Shown piece after piece: positions 16,470 to 26,476 of a stretch of DNA of 64,000 nucleotides. Source of the stretch: CBDFMG01 sp965221205 [NCBI: bacterium] (GTDB taxonomy: Bacteria; SM23-31). Location of the stretch: positions 3,410,001 to 3,474,000 of the forward strand of contig OZ244870.1 of assembly GCA_965221205.1 (NCBI GenBank), given 5' to 3'. The position numbers and the translations under genes are program-made. Under the pieces are notes generated by a model, which saw nothing but the letters and a program-made list of their open reading frames with translations, made no database searches and was not told where the DNA came from. Within the stretch, counting starts at the first letter, position 1; each line of letters opens with the position of its first letter.

Positions 16470-17753
16470 ATGGTGGTTGTATTATTTTTAGCAATTGTTC
16501 TCCTTCTCCTAATCGGTACTCCGATTGCGTTTGCAATGGGTGCCGGATCGCTGTTGGCTCTGTTGTGGGACGGATCGCTTCCGTTGACTCTCATCACGCA
16601 AAGAATGTTTATCGGAATCGATTCTTGGTTACTTATGGCTATACCGTTATTTATGCTTGCCGGCCAATTGATGACCTCCGGAGGGATGTCTAAACGGCTT
16701 ATTGATTTTTCTTCAGAGCTTTTCTCCTTTGTTCGGGGAAGTCTCGGAATGATCAGTGTTGCAGCATCAATGATATTCGCCGGAGTTTCCGGATCGTCTG
16801 TTGCGAGTACTGCAGCTATCGGATCTATCATGCTACCAAGCATGAAAGAAAAGGGATACAACATGAAGTTTGCTACTGCGCTTCAGGCGGCAGCTGGAGC
16901 AATCGGACCAGTCATCCCTCCGAGTCTCATGATGATTCTAATTGGATTCCTGACTAACACATCGACGGTCGCCTTGTTTCTTGGTGGAATTGTGCCAGGT
17001 GTTCTTATCGGTATCGGTCTCATGGTTGTTGTTTATTTCCATGCGTTGAAAGGTGGTGATGCATATATTCCGTCTGGTGAAGCATTCAGCTTTAAACGTG
17101 TTTTTACAAGCGGATTTGTTGCTCTCCCCGCCCTCGGTCTTCCCTTTATTATTATATACGGGATTCTGGCAGGAATTTTCACGGTAACGGAAGCGGCAGT
17201 CGTTGCGGTCGTGTATGGTTTTGTTGTTGGAATGTTTGTGTATAAGGAAATTAAACTGAAGGACATCCCCGATATTTTCATGAAAGCTGCAGAGCTTGCT
17301 ACTATCATTTTGTTTATACAGGCCACCACCGCGATATTTGCATGGCTTATTACAGTGAACGAAGTTCCGGAGACGCTTGCCGGTTTCCTGCTTGCAAATG
17401 TTACAAGTAAATATGTGTTCTACATCCTCTATATTACTTTGTTAATCATTGTTGGGATGGTAATGGAAAGTTTTTCTGCATCAATCGTACTTATACCACT
17501 TGTATTTCCACTTGCCCAACAATTCGGTGTTGACCCTGTACACTTTGGCATCATAACGACAGTCGGCTGGGCTATTGGCTATATCACACCTCCATTCGGT
17601 GTGACGCTGTTCGTGTCGTGCAGCTTGACAAATAAAAGTATTCGGGAAATTACGCCCTATATTCTTCCCATTACGTTTTCAATGCTCATTGTGCTAATAA
17701 TCATTACATTTTTTCCGGAAACCGTTCTGTGGATTCCGAACATGTTTCAATAA
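16470..17753 (+). CDS. TRAP transporter large permease (DctM)
   Basis: A 427-residue, ~12-helix permease with standard DctM motifs: AMGAGSLLALLWDG near the start, FAGVSGSSVASTAAIGSIML (residue ~110), AAAGAIGPVIPPSLMMILIG and GWAIGYITPPFGVTLFVSC near the end. It forms the translocation channel in the inner membrane with DctQ. Ribosome site GAGGT about 10 bases before the ATG. Thirty bases separate it from dctQ and 39 from dctP, a typical operon. Confidence 0.95.
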   Translation: MVVVLFLAIVLLLLIGTPIAFAMGAGSLLALLWDGSLPLTLITQRMFIGIDSWLLMAIPLFMLAGQLMTSGGMSKRLIDFSSELFSFVRGSLGMISVAASMIFAGVSGSSVASTAAIGSIMLPSMKEKGYNMKFATALQAAAGAIGPVIPPSLMMILIGFLTNTSTVALFLGGIVPGVLIGIGLMVVVYFHALKGGDAYIPSGEAFSFKRVFTSGFVALPALGLPFIIIYGILAGIFTVTEAAVVAVVYGFVVGMFVYKEIKLKDIPDIFMKAAELATIILFIQATTAIFAWLITVNEVPETLAGFLLANVTSKYVFYILYITLLIIVGMVMESFSASIVLIPLVFPLAQQFGVDPVHFGIITTVGWAIGYITPPFGVTLFVSCSLTNKSIREITPYILPITFSMLIVLIIITFFPETVLWIPNMFQ

Positions 17754-17792
17754 GTAACAGTAAAAACAGTGTTATTATGGAGACATAATTGA

Positions 17793-18791
17793 ATGAAATT
17801 TTCCTCAAAAACAATCTATATATTAATCACGTTCCTGTTTTTTATCGGATGCAAAAGCAGCGATGACGATGTTTTTTTTATGAAGATTGACTCCCCGGGA
17901 GCACGTGATGAACCGGGGTCGCAAGCGTTATTCAAATATGCCGAACTCGTGAATGAACGGTCTCAGGGAAGAATTCGGGCAAAGGTTTTTGCAGCCAATG
18001 CTCTCGGTATGAATCGGGATGTTAGTGAAGGGCTGCAGCTTGGTACCGTTGAAGTTCAGATGGCCTCAAGCTCACCTCTCGCGGCTTTTGTTCCTTCTAT
18101 GAATATTTTTGAATTACCGTTCCTCTTTGAAAACAATGACCATATGTTTGCGGTACTTGACTCGGAAATCGGACAAAGCTTCGTACCAGAATTGGAAGAG
18201 CAGGGATTCCATTTGCTCGGATATTTTACGTTTGGCGTACGGCATATAATGTCAACTGATAGGCCGATTCAATCAATTACTGATATGGAAGGATTGAAAA
18301 TTCGGACAATGGAAAGCACTCCGCATCTTGATGCATTCAAGACCTTCGGCGCAAATCCCCTTCCGATGGCATATAATGAACTCTTCCTTGCTCTCCAGAC
18401 CGGCATGATTGACGGTGCGGAAGCGGCAAACTCGAATTATTATTCAAAAAGGTTTTTTGAAGTTGCCCCATATTGGGCACAGATCGGTTGGCTTAGACTT
18501 GTTGCGCCGGTCATCATGAGTAAGAATTTTTATGATAGTTTGCCAACCGATTTGCAACAGATCGTCGATGAATCGTTGAAAGAGCTAGAAACATACGAAC
18601 GAGACCTGTACACTGCAGTTGATGAACAGCGTCTCGAAGACTTGAAAGCTGCCGGTGTAACAATAACGTATCCTGACCGGGAAGAATTTTTCAAAGCAGC
18701 CCGTCCAGTGTATGACAAGTGGGCGGACACTATCGGTGGATGGGATAAAATCAATCAAATCCTTGAATTTGATTACAAATCAACTCAATAA
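17793..18791 (+). CDS. TRAP transporter substrate-binding lipoprotein (DctP)
   Basis: A 332-residue protein with a lipoprotein signal (ILITFLFFIGC, Cys at ~20), so it is anchored in the membrane rather than free in the periplasm. The DctP fold is clear: ALFKYAELVNERSQGRIRAK, VFAANALGMNRDVSEGLQLG, RTMESTPHLDAFKTFGANPL (with the substrate-binding Arg) and QTGMIDGAEAANSNYYSKRF. The substrate is not readable, but the facing amidohydrolase and the dehydratase/cyclodeaminase operon suggest an amino-acid-like or ectoine-type compound. Confidence 0.92.
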   Translation: MKFSSKTIYILITFLFFIGCKSSDDDVFFMKIDSPGARDEPGSQALFKYAELVNERSQGRIRAKVFAANALGMNRDVSEGLQLGTVEVQMASSSPLAAFVPSMNIFELPFLFENNDHMFAVLDSEIGQSFVPELEEQGFHLLGYFTFGVRHIMSTDRPIQSITDMEGLKIRTMESTPHLDAFKTFGANPLPMAYNELFLALQTGMIDGAEAANSNYYSKRFFEVAPYWAQIGWLRLVAPVIMSKNFYDSLPTDLQQIVDESLKELETYERDLYTAVDEQRLEDLKAAGVTITYPDREEFFKAARPVYDKWADTIGGWDKINQILEFDYKSTQ

Positions 18792-18819
18792 AAAAATTGT
18801 CGTAAAATGATTTCTCCAT

Positions 18820-19731
18820 ATGGTTATCGATTCTCATATTCATGCATTAAAAGTAGAAAATTTTGATGCTGTTACCGAAGCGCAAATAGGTCATAAGCAT
18901 CCTGAAGACACGCCTATTGAATTGATTGTCACATGGCTCAGAAATGCGGGTGTAAAAAAAGCGGTCTTGATGGGTCAGGATATGACACGTATGTGGAACT
19001 CCAACTGCGGTGAAGATTATATCCTTGATTGTATCAATAAGTATCCTGACTTATTTGTCGGACTTGCCGCAATAGAAGCAGTCGACAAATGGGGGCGGTA
19101 TAATAGACCAGCTTTAGAGTATTTCAAACGAGCTATTACGCAATATGGCTATAAAGGGATGTTGCTGACACCGCCCTACGGTCACTATGCATCTGATGCA
19201 CCGCAGTTATATCCATTCTACGAAGCAGCAGTTGAGCTTGATATCATTGTTCAATATCACCATTGTGCTAATCCCGGGGGTATTTTTCTTGCTCCCTACA
19301 AGTATACATCACCCCAGTCGTTGAATAATGTACTTATCGATTTTCCCAGCATGAAAGTTGTCGTCGAGCACATCAATTATCCCTGGTATGAAGAGTTGTT
19401 TTATATGATGATGAATCCTGATGTGACAGTCTACACAGACCTTGCTATGACGTATAACCGTCCGCAACAGCTTACCTGGAACCTCGTGAAGGCGAAGGAA
19501 CTAGGTGTCATTGATAAAATCATGTACGGATCGGATTACTGGGTGTCAGGTTCTGGTGTTTTTTCCGATGATCCTTGTGCCGACATGAATCGGTGGATTG
19601 AGTTTATTAGAACAGGATTGAATACTATCGCCCAAAAATGTGGCTGGCCGACATTTTCACAAGAGGACATCGATGGTATCCTCTATAAAAACGCGGCCAG
19701 ATTGTATGGTTTTGATATTTCCGAACTATGA
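18820..19731 (+). CDS. Amidohydrolase family (TIM-barrel metal-dependent hydrolase)
   Basis: A 303-residue amidohydrolase-2/ACMSD-like protein. The first metal motif is MVIDSHIHAL (HxH), with later ligands in VQYHHCAN (His), VVVEHINYPW (His) and IMYGSDYWVS (Asp). Such enzymes hydrolyse or decarboxylate small ring or amide compounds in the cytoplasm. It is 28 bases after dctP and probably co-transcribed, so it likely acts on the imported solute. It converges with the minus-strand aminotransferase; only 10 bases separate the two stops. Confidence 0.85.
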   Translation: MVIDSHIHALKVENFDAVTEAQIGHKHPEDTPIELIVTWLRNAGVKKAVLMGQDMTRMWNSNCGEDYILDCINKYPDLFVGLAAIEAVDKWGRYNRPALEYFKRAITQYGYKGMLLTPPYGHYASDAPQLYPFYEAAVELDIIVQYHHCANPGGIFLAPYKYTSPQSLNNVLIDFPSMKVVVEHINYPWYEELFYMMMNPDVTVYTDLAMTYNRPQQLTWNLVKAKELGVIDKIMYGSDYWVSGSGVFSDDPCADMNRWIEFIRTGLNTIAQKCGWPTFSQEDIDGILYKNAARLYGFDISEL

Positions 19732-19741
19732 TGATGATTGG

Positions 19742-20854
19742 TTAGATTAATTCTTGAACCAATTCATCTATCAGACCCAGACCCGTAACAAAATAACTCT
19801 TTTCGGATCCGATTCCAATTCTGATGTACCCATCCATTCCAAAATTGTCACCGGCGATGACGAGCACCTTTTTCTCGTTTCTAAGACGTGTCACGAATTC
19901 AGTTGAATTAACGTCCATTGTATATTTGAGAAACGCCATGCCGCCTGCCTGAGGCGGGATGAACGAAAAGATCTCTTTTCGTTCATCTACCCAGCTGGTT
20001 AGAATTGCTAAATTTTCATTCAGAATATCGTGGCTGCGATTTAGCACTTTTGTTCTCATTTTCGGGTGAAGAACATGGGTTGCAATTTTGTTGCTAAGAA
20101 TATTCGAAGCAATAGTAGTGTAATCGTGGTATGCCCAGGCATCCTCAATAAACGTCTTAGGGCCAACGAGCCATCCGATACGCAGACCTGGCAGCGCATA
20201 CGCTTTGGAAAGACCGCCGTTGACGATAACCTTTTCATATCTACCAACAAACGACTTTGATTCATCTTCTTTCAGCTCTGCCCCGCGATAAATTTCATCG
20301 GCATATACATATGCTCCGACTTCAGAGGCAATGCGGGCAATACCATCCATTGATTCCTCACTAAGCAGATGACCGGTCGGATTGTTCGGATTACACACCG
20401 CAATCACCTTAGTTTTGTTGTTAACTAATTTCCTTATTTCGTCCAGAGCTGGTTCCCAATTGTATGCCTGCCGCAGATAAAACGGTTTCACTTCATTTTT
20501 GAAACCACGTGCTATTCCCCAGAGTTGCTGGTAATTAGGAAGCATGTAAACCATTTCATCATCAGGTTCCAAGAGACTCCATGTAGCGATAAAATTCGAT
20601 TCTGCTGAACCTGTTGTTACGAGCACATTGTCGAGATCACTATCTTTGTAAAGACAGCCAATTGCTTCACGAAGTTCTATAGAACCGTTCGTCTGACCGT
20701 AACCTAGACGGATCGAATGCAGTTTTTCAATCTCCTTTTTTGGCAGTAGCTCTTCAAGCGTATACGGGTGTATCCCGCTTTCTGTCAGATTATATTCCAC
20801 TCTATTTTCCCATATAGACTGAATTCGTTCAAGATCAAATATTTCAACCTTCAT
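19742..20854 (-). CDS. Class I/II PLP-dependent aminotransferase
   Basis: A 370-residue fold-type I enzyme. Conserved features are YGQTNGSIELREAI (N-terminal arm), VTTGSAESNF, CNPNNPTGHLL (PLP-site Asn and Asp region), YVYADEIYRGAE (Asp-Tyr), the catalytic Lys in NGGLSKAYALPGLRIGWLVG, and the substrate-carboxylate Arg in GYIRIGIG. It transfers an amino group between an amino acid and a keto acid. It is the last gene of the minus-strand operon dehydratase, cyclodeaminase, M14 peptidase, aminotransferase. The exact substrate is unknown. Confidence 0.9.
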   Translation of the reverse strand: MKVEIFDLERIQSIWENRVEYNLTESGIHPYTLEELLPKKEIEKLHSIRLGYGQTNGSIELREAIGCLYKDSDLDNVLVTTGSAESNFIATWSLLEPDDEMVYMLPNYQQLWGIARGFKNEVKPFYLRQAYNWEPALDEIRKLVNNKTKVIAVCNPNNPTGHLLSEESMDGIARIASEVGAYVYADEIYRGAELKEDESKSFVGRYEKVIVNGGLSKAYALPGLRIGWLVGPKTFIEDAWAYHDYTTIASNILSNKIATHVLHPKMRTKVLNRSHDILNENLAILTSWVDERKEIFSFIPPQAGGMAFLKYTMDVNSTEFVTRLRNEKKVLVIAGDNFGMDGYIRIGIGSEKSYFVTGLGLIDELVQELI

Positions 20855-20913
20855 GTAAACACCTACCTAATCTTAAATGTAACTAGTACTTAATATACTG
20901 TTTTAACTTTTAA

Positions 20914-23491
20914 TTACTCTGTTGTAGCATAATAGAGTGAATTAAACAATAACTTAAACGTACCGGGCGGCTGAGCTCTGGTTTGAACACCGAATCCCAA
21001 TAAAATCACTGTACCTGTTTCATAAGAATAGTTAACTGCACCGGCAGTGTTGTAGAGAAATTCTTCTCCAACCTGAAATCCGCTCATCAATAGATATCTA
21101 TCAGGAAATTCTGCAATAATTTCGTGATTGCCATTTTCTTCATCATAGTCATTGACAAAAAAAGCAGGACTGTTGTTAAAAAATACAGGAGCCTCATCAG
21201 GCATTCCAAATGCAATTGGATGGTTGTTATCGAATTTCATCCGAAGCAGTGAACCTGGAATCGCAAATTGAGGTTCTCCATTGTCGTTGTCATCAGATCC
21301 TTCAACAACATTCGTAAACGGTGCGTCAAATTCATTGATGGCAAAAAGAGCACTTCCGTTTAAAGCAACCAGCTGTACCGCCATTCTGCACGAATTTTTT
21401 CAAATTCTCAACACCTATGTCAGCAATCCCGCCTACATATTGTGGGGGTACTGTTCCCGATTCGTTGCCGTTCACAATTGCATTTGTTGACATTGACGGC
21501 AAAACAATTACACCGAACCGGTTATTCAATCTTCCGGCCCGAACATCAGCATCAAAAATATTTTCAAAAGGAAATTCATACTGCTCCAATATCCAGCGGA
21601 TCCACCCTTCATCCATACTGGCACGCCACGATTTATAGAGTGCGGTTCTCGGTTGTGATACTGCTGCCGTATTACTCGTTATAGCCCTTCCGACTCCGGT
21701 AATGGTCCAAGACAGATCATCAGCAAGTGTTCATAAATGAGCCGGAAACACTACCAGATCGTACAATCCAGGTGCCCGGAAGATACTCAATAATATTAAC
21801 TTCGATCGGTTTCTGTAGTCGGGAAACAGCACCGCCATTTTCGAGTATGCGATTCGCTGCAATAAAACTGTTATTCGTTTTTGGATTTATAAGATAAGCA
21901 GAGGTAGCTCTCCCGTTTACACTACCTGGTACAGGTTCAGCATTTTCTATTCGATCCATAGGTATATCGAGAGGTGTATATGCAGCTACTCTTTTGACAC
22001 TCATTTGATAAGGCAGTGTTCAACCATCCTGATTCTGATGAGGTATGTATGCGCTTTCAAACTCCTGCTGTCCGACCGTACCCTGCCATAGATCGGGATA
22101 CTTTGCAAGATCGGGTGCGTCCTGTTCTTCAAACATTGTTTTCACAAAGTATGCAAACGGTTGATCCATAAGAATAACCCAAATCCCGGCAGAATAGGCT
22201 ATGCCGTCGGAAACAAACTCTTCTGATGCCTCATACACATCGATCCCCATAAACATCATTTTGTTCATTAATAATCCATGTATAAGGGGGCTCATTTTTG
22301 AATTTATTGATAATATCTTTACCCATTTGAAACTTATTTTACAAAAGCTCATCGGAAAATCGGGCAGCGGTCTGTAATGTGGCTTTTGATGTTGTCAGCA
22401 TATACTCGACTGGCATCTCTAAGACGCCACCATTCCCCTTTCCAAGGGCTTGGATAAAATGATGAGATGGTGAAATCTCGGTACGTTTCGGGAAAATCGT
22501 CTAATGTGTAAAAGTGTGGTGTTGCATAACGATATAATGCTGTTTCCGACATATATGCAATCATATTGAAATGGAGTCCAACCTCGTCTGCATAACCGGG
22601 ATACCATAGATCGAAGTTAATCCGTGATATAGCCTCCTAATTTCCCTTCCTGTTCGAGAGCATAGCCAATAGATGTTCTGAAGAGATTCTTACCGCGAAT
22701 AACTAATGGATGCAAATTGGGATTTGTCGGCTCTGCACTCGGTAGAATGAATATTCTTGTTGGAAACGGCACTGTCTGGTTGTGGTTATACTGCACAACA
22801 GGGAACCATTCATGATTGACCAACTGTGTTATATTCTGTGTTTCGACCATATTATTCATGTATGAATCACGGTTGTTATCGTGTCCAACATAGTGGTGGT
22901 ACAGCCATGGCATTGGACTGACTTCATATTCGGTACCGAGATTTGACCGGTACCAGTCGACAACCATATCCATCCTATCTGGATTTGCAAACACTAAATT
23001 CAGAATTGTTTTATCCCGTATTTCACGTGTGACAGGATCATTTGATGCTACAAGATTATATGCAAGCTGCGGCAACATCGGCCGTGAGCAACTTCGGATG
23101 CATGGAGGCTACCGTCAATGTAGACAATCGCTTTCTCCTCATTCGCCAACTGCCTTGCATGCCCATCATCGAGTCCCTTAACCTGTGCAAGCTGTTTTGA
23201 AATATCCTTGTAATGGTCAAGCTAAGCCATATTTTCTTCGGACGAAATAATGGCATAAATCCTCGAATTTCCAAGTGTTGTTTTTCCCGCTTCACGCACT
23301 TCAATCAACGAAGAAGAGTTGTCAAGCGTTTCAAAATACTCGAGCGCTTCCTGATAATTCAACAGCTTATAATCATCTCCTACACGAAATCCCAGAATAT
23401 CTTCGGGTTTCGGAATAGACTGTGCAAATACAAGAGAACCGGTAAACAATACAATACACAGTACTGCACAGTTTCTTTGTAGATAATTCAT
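20914..23491 (-). pseudogene. M14-family zinc carboxypeptidase, multiply disrupted
   Basis: A signal peptide (NYLQRNCAVLCIVLFTGSLVFAQ, quoted in parts: CAVLCIVLFTGSLVFAQ) opens at 23491. The frame runs to TAG right after SSEENMA. Beyond the stop the same frame gives LDHYKDISKQLAQVKGL and the zinc motif YIDGSLHASEVAHG (HxxE). Later frames give GHDNNRDSY (typical M14), YVGHD, MPWLYHHYVG, then GKLGGYITD, FNMIAYMSETALYRYATPHF, IDVYEASEEFVSDG, VNIIEYLPGTWIVRSGS and finally the tail ending YYATTE at 20914. At least six stops or frameshifts break what was an ~850-residue exported peptidase. Each piece is conserved enough to suggest recent loss, or a run of consensus errors. Confidence 0.8.
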
Positions 23492-23588
23492 CAGTAAGCC
23501 ATCCTTTTCAGATTCGACAATGATTCAACTACTATTTATGTGCTTCTCAATTAGATGTGTATCTAGTACTTTGCTTCAAATTTAACAA

Positions 23589-24539
23589 TTACGGTACTAA
23601 CGCTGAAAATACAGCTTTAGAAATCTGAATATCCTGAACTGCAACACCTGTCAAATCAACAATGGTTGTTTGGCTATCATCCGTTCGCCGAGGTGCAGTA
23701 TTTCGTATCACATTGCCAAGTTCGAATACAGAATCCCTGTCGAGAACACCGGCTTCAACGGCTTTAAAAACCTCACCACGTGTTTCGCTCTGAAAAATAC
23801 TGTCAGCAACAACTATATCCGCATTACCGACTATACCTTCCTCCAACTCCTGTTTTTCAGACGTGTCAGACCCCATCGCGGTGATGTGTGTCCCTCTTTT
23901 AACATCACCTGTTTTCAAGAGCGGTTTTTTGGTCGGTGTAGCAGTTATAATAAAATTGCAGTTTTCCGCAACTTCGGCAGGCTCTATAGTTGTTTCGACA
24001 GAATAGCCTTCCACTTCCATATCACTTTTGTACAAAGCAAGTTCCGCTTCGTTCATTCCCCATACATGAATGTTTTTGCAGTCGACGATCGGTTGTAAAT
24101 AATTGACCTGGAGTCTTCCCTGTACACCGGCACCAAATACACCAATGCCGTTTACCTTTGATGGCGCAAAATATTTTGCAGCAACCGCTCCGGCTGCAGC
24201 AGTCCTGATGTTAGTTAAATACCCTTCATCGAGCAGAATACCCGCTAATTCACCGGTCTTTTGTTTGAATATAAGCATTAATCCGTTAAATGTCGGCAGG
24301 TTGAGCTTTACATTTTCATAAAATCCCGAAGCGATTTTCACTACGTAATAGTCATCATTGACAATGCAACCGTACTTGATATGCATGTCTCCCTGAGGAT
24401 TATCAAAAAGCAGTTCACCGATCGGCGGCACAACAACATTTCCTTCGGAAAATTGCACAAAACCGTATTCTATTGCTGAAACGGCATCTATCGAATCTAA
24501 CACGCTTTTGATCTGATCAAGATTGAAAATTTTTGACAT
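23589..24539 (-). CDS. Ornithine cyclodeaminase / mu-crystallin family (EutC or iminosuccinate-reductase-like)
   Basis: A 316-residue protein with the NAD(P)-binding motif GIGVFGAGVQGRLQVNYLQP (residue ~130) and family blocks GELLFDNPQGDMHIKYG, GILLDEGYLTNIRTAAAGAV (the Arg/Lys substrate site) and ITAMGSDTSEKQELEEGIV. Family members include ornithine cyclodeaminase, EutC of ectoine degradation, and BhcD iminosuccinate reductase. It begins 4 bases after the threonine-dehydratase-like gene ends, so the two are translationally coupled. That pairing is the EutB-EutC or BhcB-BhcD arrangement. Which one cannot be decided here. Confidence 0.85.
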   Translation of the reverse strand: MSKIFNLDQIKSVLDSIDAVSAIEYGFVQFSEGNVVVPPIGELLFDNPQGDMHIKYGCIVNDDYYVVKIASGFYENVKLNLPTFNGLMLIFKQKTGELAGILLDEGYLTNIRTAAAGAVAAKYFAPSKVNGIGVFGAGVQGRLQVNYLQPIVDCKNIHVWGMNEAELALYKSDMEVEGYSVETTIEPAEVAENCNFIITATPTKKPLLKTGDVKRGTHITAMGSDTSEKQELEEGIVGNADIVVADSIFQSETRGEVFKAVEAGVLDRDSVFELGNVIRNTAPRRTDDSQTTIVDLTGVAVQDIQISKAVFSALVP

Positions 24540-24542
24540 TGA

Positions 24543-25529
24543 CTATTCTCCTTCTACCAAAACCGATTTCAGTGCTTCAATCCCGATTCGTTTTCCGCTT
24601 AAAATCAAGATCACATTTTTACCGGCATAATTGCCCTGTGTTTTGAGAAAAGATGCTACCTGCAGTGCAGCGGCACCTTCGACAAGCAGATAGTGTTTTT
24701 CGAGAAGGAACCGAATTGCTTTTTTGATTTCATCTTCCTCAGCCAGTACATACTCATCAACATATTTTTGGCAGAGTTCAAAGGTAAATGCTCCTAGTTC
24801 GATCCCCCCCATCGTGCCATCAGATATTGTCGGTTTTGATTCAAGATCAAGAAGCCGGCCGGCTTTGATTGATTCATACATCACTTTTGAATTTACAGGC
24901 TGGCATCCGATTATTGAAATAGACGACTCGGTCTCCTTCAAATATCCAGCAACACCTGACATCAATCCTCCGCCGCCAACTGGAACAAACACCGCATCGA
25001 TATGTTTGAGCTGACGCTTCAGTTCAATACCGATTGTACCCTGTCCACCGACAATCTGCGGGTCGTTATATGGCGATACAAACACCTGATTATTTTTTCT
25101 TGCAGTCTCTTTAGCCAGAGTTTCACTTTTTATACCGTCATTACCGAAAAGTTCGATATCCACCTTGAATAATTTCAACGATTCAAGTTTCGTCGGAGAT
25201 ACTGTTTCCGGCAAATAGATTACTCCTTTGCCACCAAACTTATCGAGGGTATAAGCAAACGCTGCACCGTGGTTTCCTGAGGAAGCACTGACAATATAAC
25301 CACCCTTTTGCTCAGGTGTTAATGAGAGGAACTTATTCGTTGCCCCCCGCAATTTAAATGACCCCGAAATCTGTATGTTTTCGAGCTTTAAATAGACATT
25401 ACAATCTCTCATCCTGCTCAGTACCGGTGAATACTCAAGCGGAGTTTCATAAATATGTTTACGTATCCGTTTTTCTGCCGCAATTACTTCTTGTTTTACA
25501 TCAATCATAGATTTATCCATCATTCTCAA
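24543..25529 (-). CDS. PLP-dependent threonine/serine dehydratase-like enzyme (EutB/BhcB-like)
   Basis: A 328-residue fold-type II enzyme. The PLP lysine is in QISGSFKLRGATNKF (~residue 58), the phosphate loop in SASSGNHGAAFAYTL, and the glycine loop in VFVPVGGGGLMSGVAGYL, ending with ILSGKRI. It lacks a C-terminal ACT domain, so it is a catabolic type. It eliminates a beta-hydroxyl from an amino acid such as threonine, serine, hydroxyectoine-derived or beta-hydroxyaspartate substrates. Start could be 25529 (MRMMDKSM) or the internal MDKSM/MIDVKQE; the last fits the family N-terminus best. First gene of the operon. Confidence 0.87.
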   Translation of the reverse strand: MRMMDKSMIDVKQEVIAAEKRIRKHIYETPLEYSPVLSRMRDCNVYLKLENIQISGSFKLRGATNKFLSLTPEQKGGYIVSASSGNHGAAFAYTLDKFGGKGVIYLPETVSPTKLESLKLFKVDIELFGNDGIKSETLAKETARKNNQVFVSPYNDPQIVGGQGTIGIELKRQLKHIDAVFVPVGGGGLMSGVAGYLKETESSISIIGCQPVNSKVMYESIKAGRLLDLESKPTISDGTMGGIELGAFTFELCQKYVDEYVLAEEDEIKKAIRFLLEKHYLLVEGAAALQVASFLKTQGNYAGKNVILILSGKRIGIEALKSVLVEGE

Positions 25530-26065
25530 TTAATCTCAATCAATATGCATTTAAAAACACTTTTTGTTTATTGAATATTTATATAATATGCTTATAGAGC
25601 AATTCTCCTCTACAGCACATTGATTTTAATTGATTTGCTACAATATTTATTGGATTTATTCCTGATATATTTTCAGAAATAAATATACTTTGAGTTCAAA
25701 CAAATGAGATGATATGTACAGAATTAGTGTAGATAATTGTTACGAGGAATATGCCATACGATGCGTGTAGAAGAAGCACATAAGAAACAGAAAAACAGCC
25801 ATGTTTAGAATTATGCTATAATACTGCATAGAACTCATTTACCTAATTGAATGGGCATTCATGTGTGCCACTCTCTCACAATTTCGAGCAGCATATCTCA
25901 CGTAATAAATGTGTGCTTTAATATAACACAAAAAACAAGTAAATTTCAAGGATAATAATAACTTCTTTTTCTTATAGTGTACTTTGATTTTTAGGTATTT
26001 ATTGTTATTATGGTGTGCAGTTGTTGATATGCGTTTTTTTATTGAAATTTTCTGAAAGGATATAT
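25530..26065. other. ~540-base intergenic region
   Basis: AT-rich, between two divergently transcribed units. No gene is supported on either strand. It presumably carries the promoters of the dehydratase operon (leftward) and of phhB (rightward), but no clear operator is recognised. Confidence 0.4.
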
Positions 26066-26431
26066 ATGTCACTCAGTCAATTATCGTGCAAAGCCTGCCG
26101 GGGCGGAGTTGCACCTCTCGAAGGTAGTCAGTTACAGAACTATTTGGAACAGGTACCGGAATGGCGTTTGATAGAAAATAAAATCTCGAGGACCTTCACG
26201 TTCAAGAATTTCAAAAAATCTTTTGATTTTGCCAATGAAGTCGGAAGGATTTCGGAGCAGGAAGACCACCATCCGGATGTGTGTGTTCACAATTACAAAA
26301 ATGTCACTATTACCCTCTGGACCCATAAAATAGACGGACTGTTCGACAACGATTTTATACTTGCAGCAAAAATCAATGAAATAGAAAATCCACCTGCCAC
26401 GTTCAGCAATAGCCTTCGAACACTGAGATGA
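26066..26431 (+). CDS. phhB: Pterin-4a-carbinolamine dehydratase
   Basis: From ATG 26066 (behind GAAAGGATAT) the protein is 121 residues, close to the family norm of about 100-115. The signature EQEDHHPDVCVHNYKNVTI (residues ~72-90) contains the catalytic His pair and Trp/Tyr pattern, with WTHKIDGLFDNDFILAAKI after it. It dehydrates 4a-hydroxytetrahydrobiopterin to recycle pterin cofactor, normally for phenylalanine hydroxylase, though many bacteria keep it without one. An upstream in-frame ATG at 26015 is unlikely. Confidence 0.93.
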   Translation: MSLSQLSCKACRGGVAPLEGSQLQNYLEQVPEWRLIENKISRTFTFKNFKKSFDFANEVGRISEQEDHHPDVCVHNYKNVTITLWTHKIDGLFDNDFILAAKINEIENPPATFSNSLRTLR

Positions 26432-26450
26432 TTGAGCAGTAATTCTGTTG

Positions 26451-26476
26451 TTGCCCATCTCAAAAGTGGGCAATTT
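26451..26476 (+). terminator. Terminator-like hairpin after phhB
   Basis: TTGCCCA pairs with TGGGCAA (7 bp, 9-base loop) and is followed by TTTCC. It overlaps the 3' end of the convergent SplB-like gene and may serve both strands. Confidence 0.5.

Noticed and set aside
25839-26072. Leftward open frame upstream of phhB
   Set aside because: Lys/Ile-rich low-complexity reading of AT-rich DNA; no homology signal.
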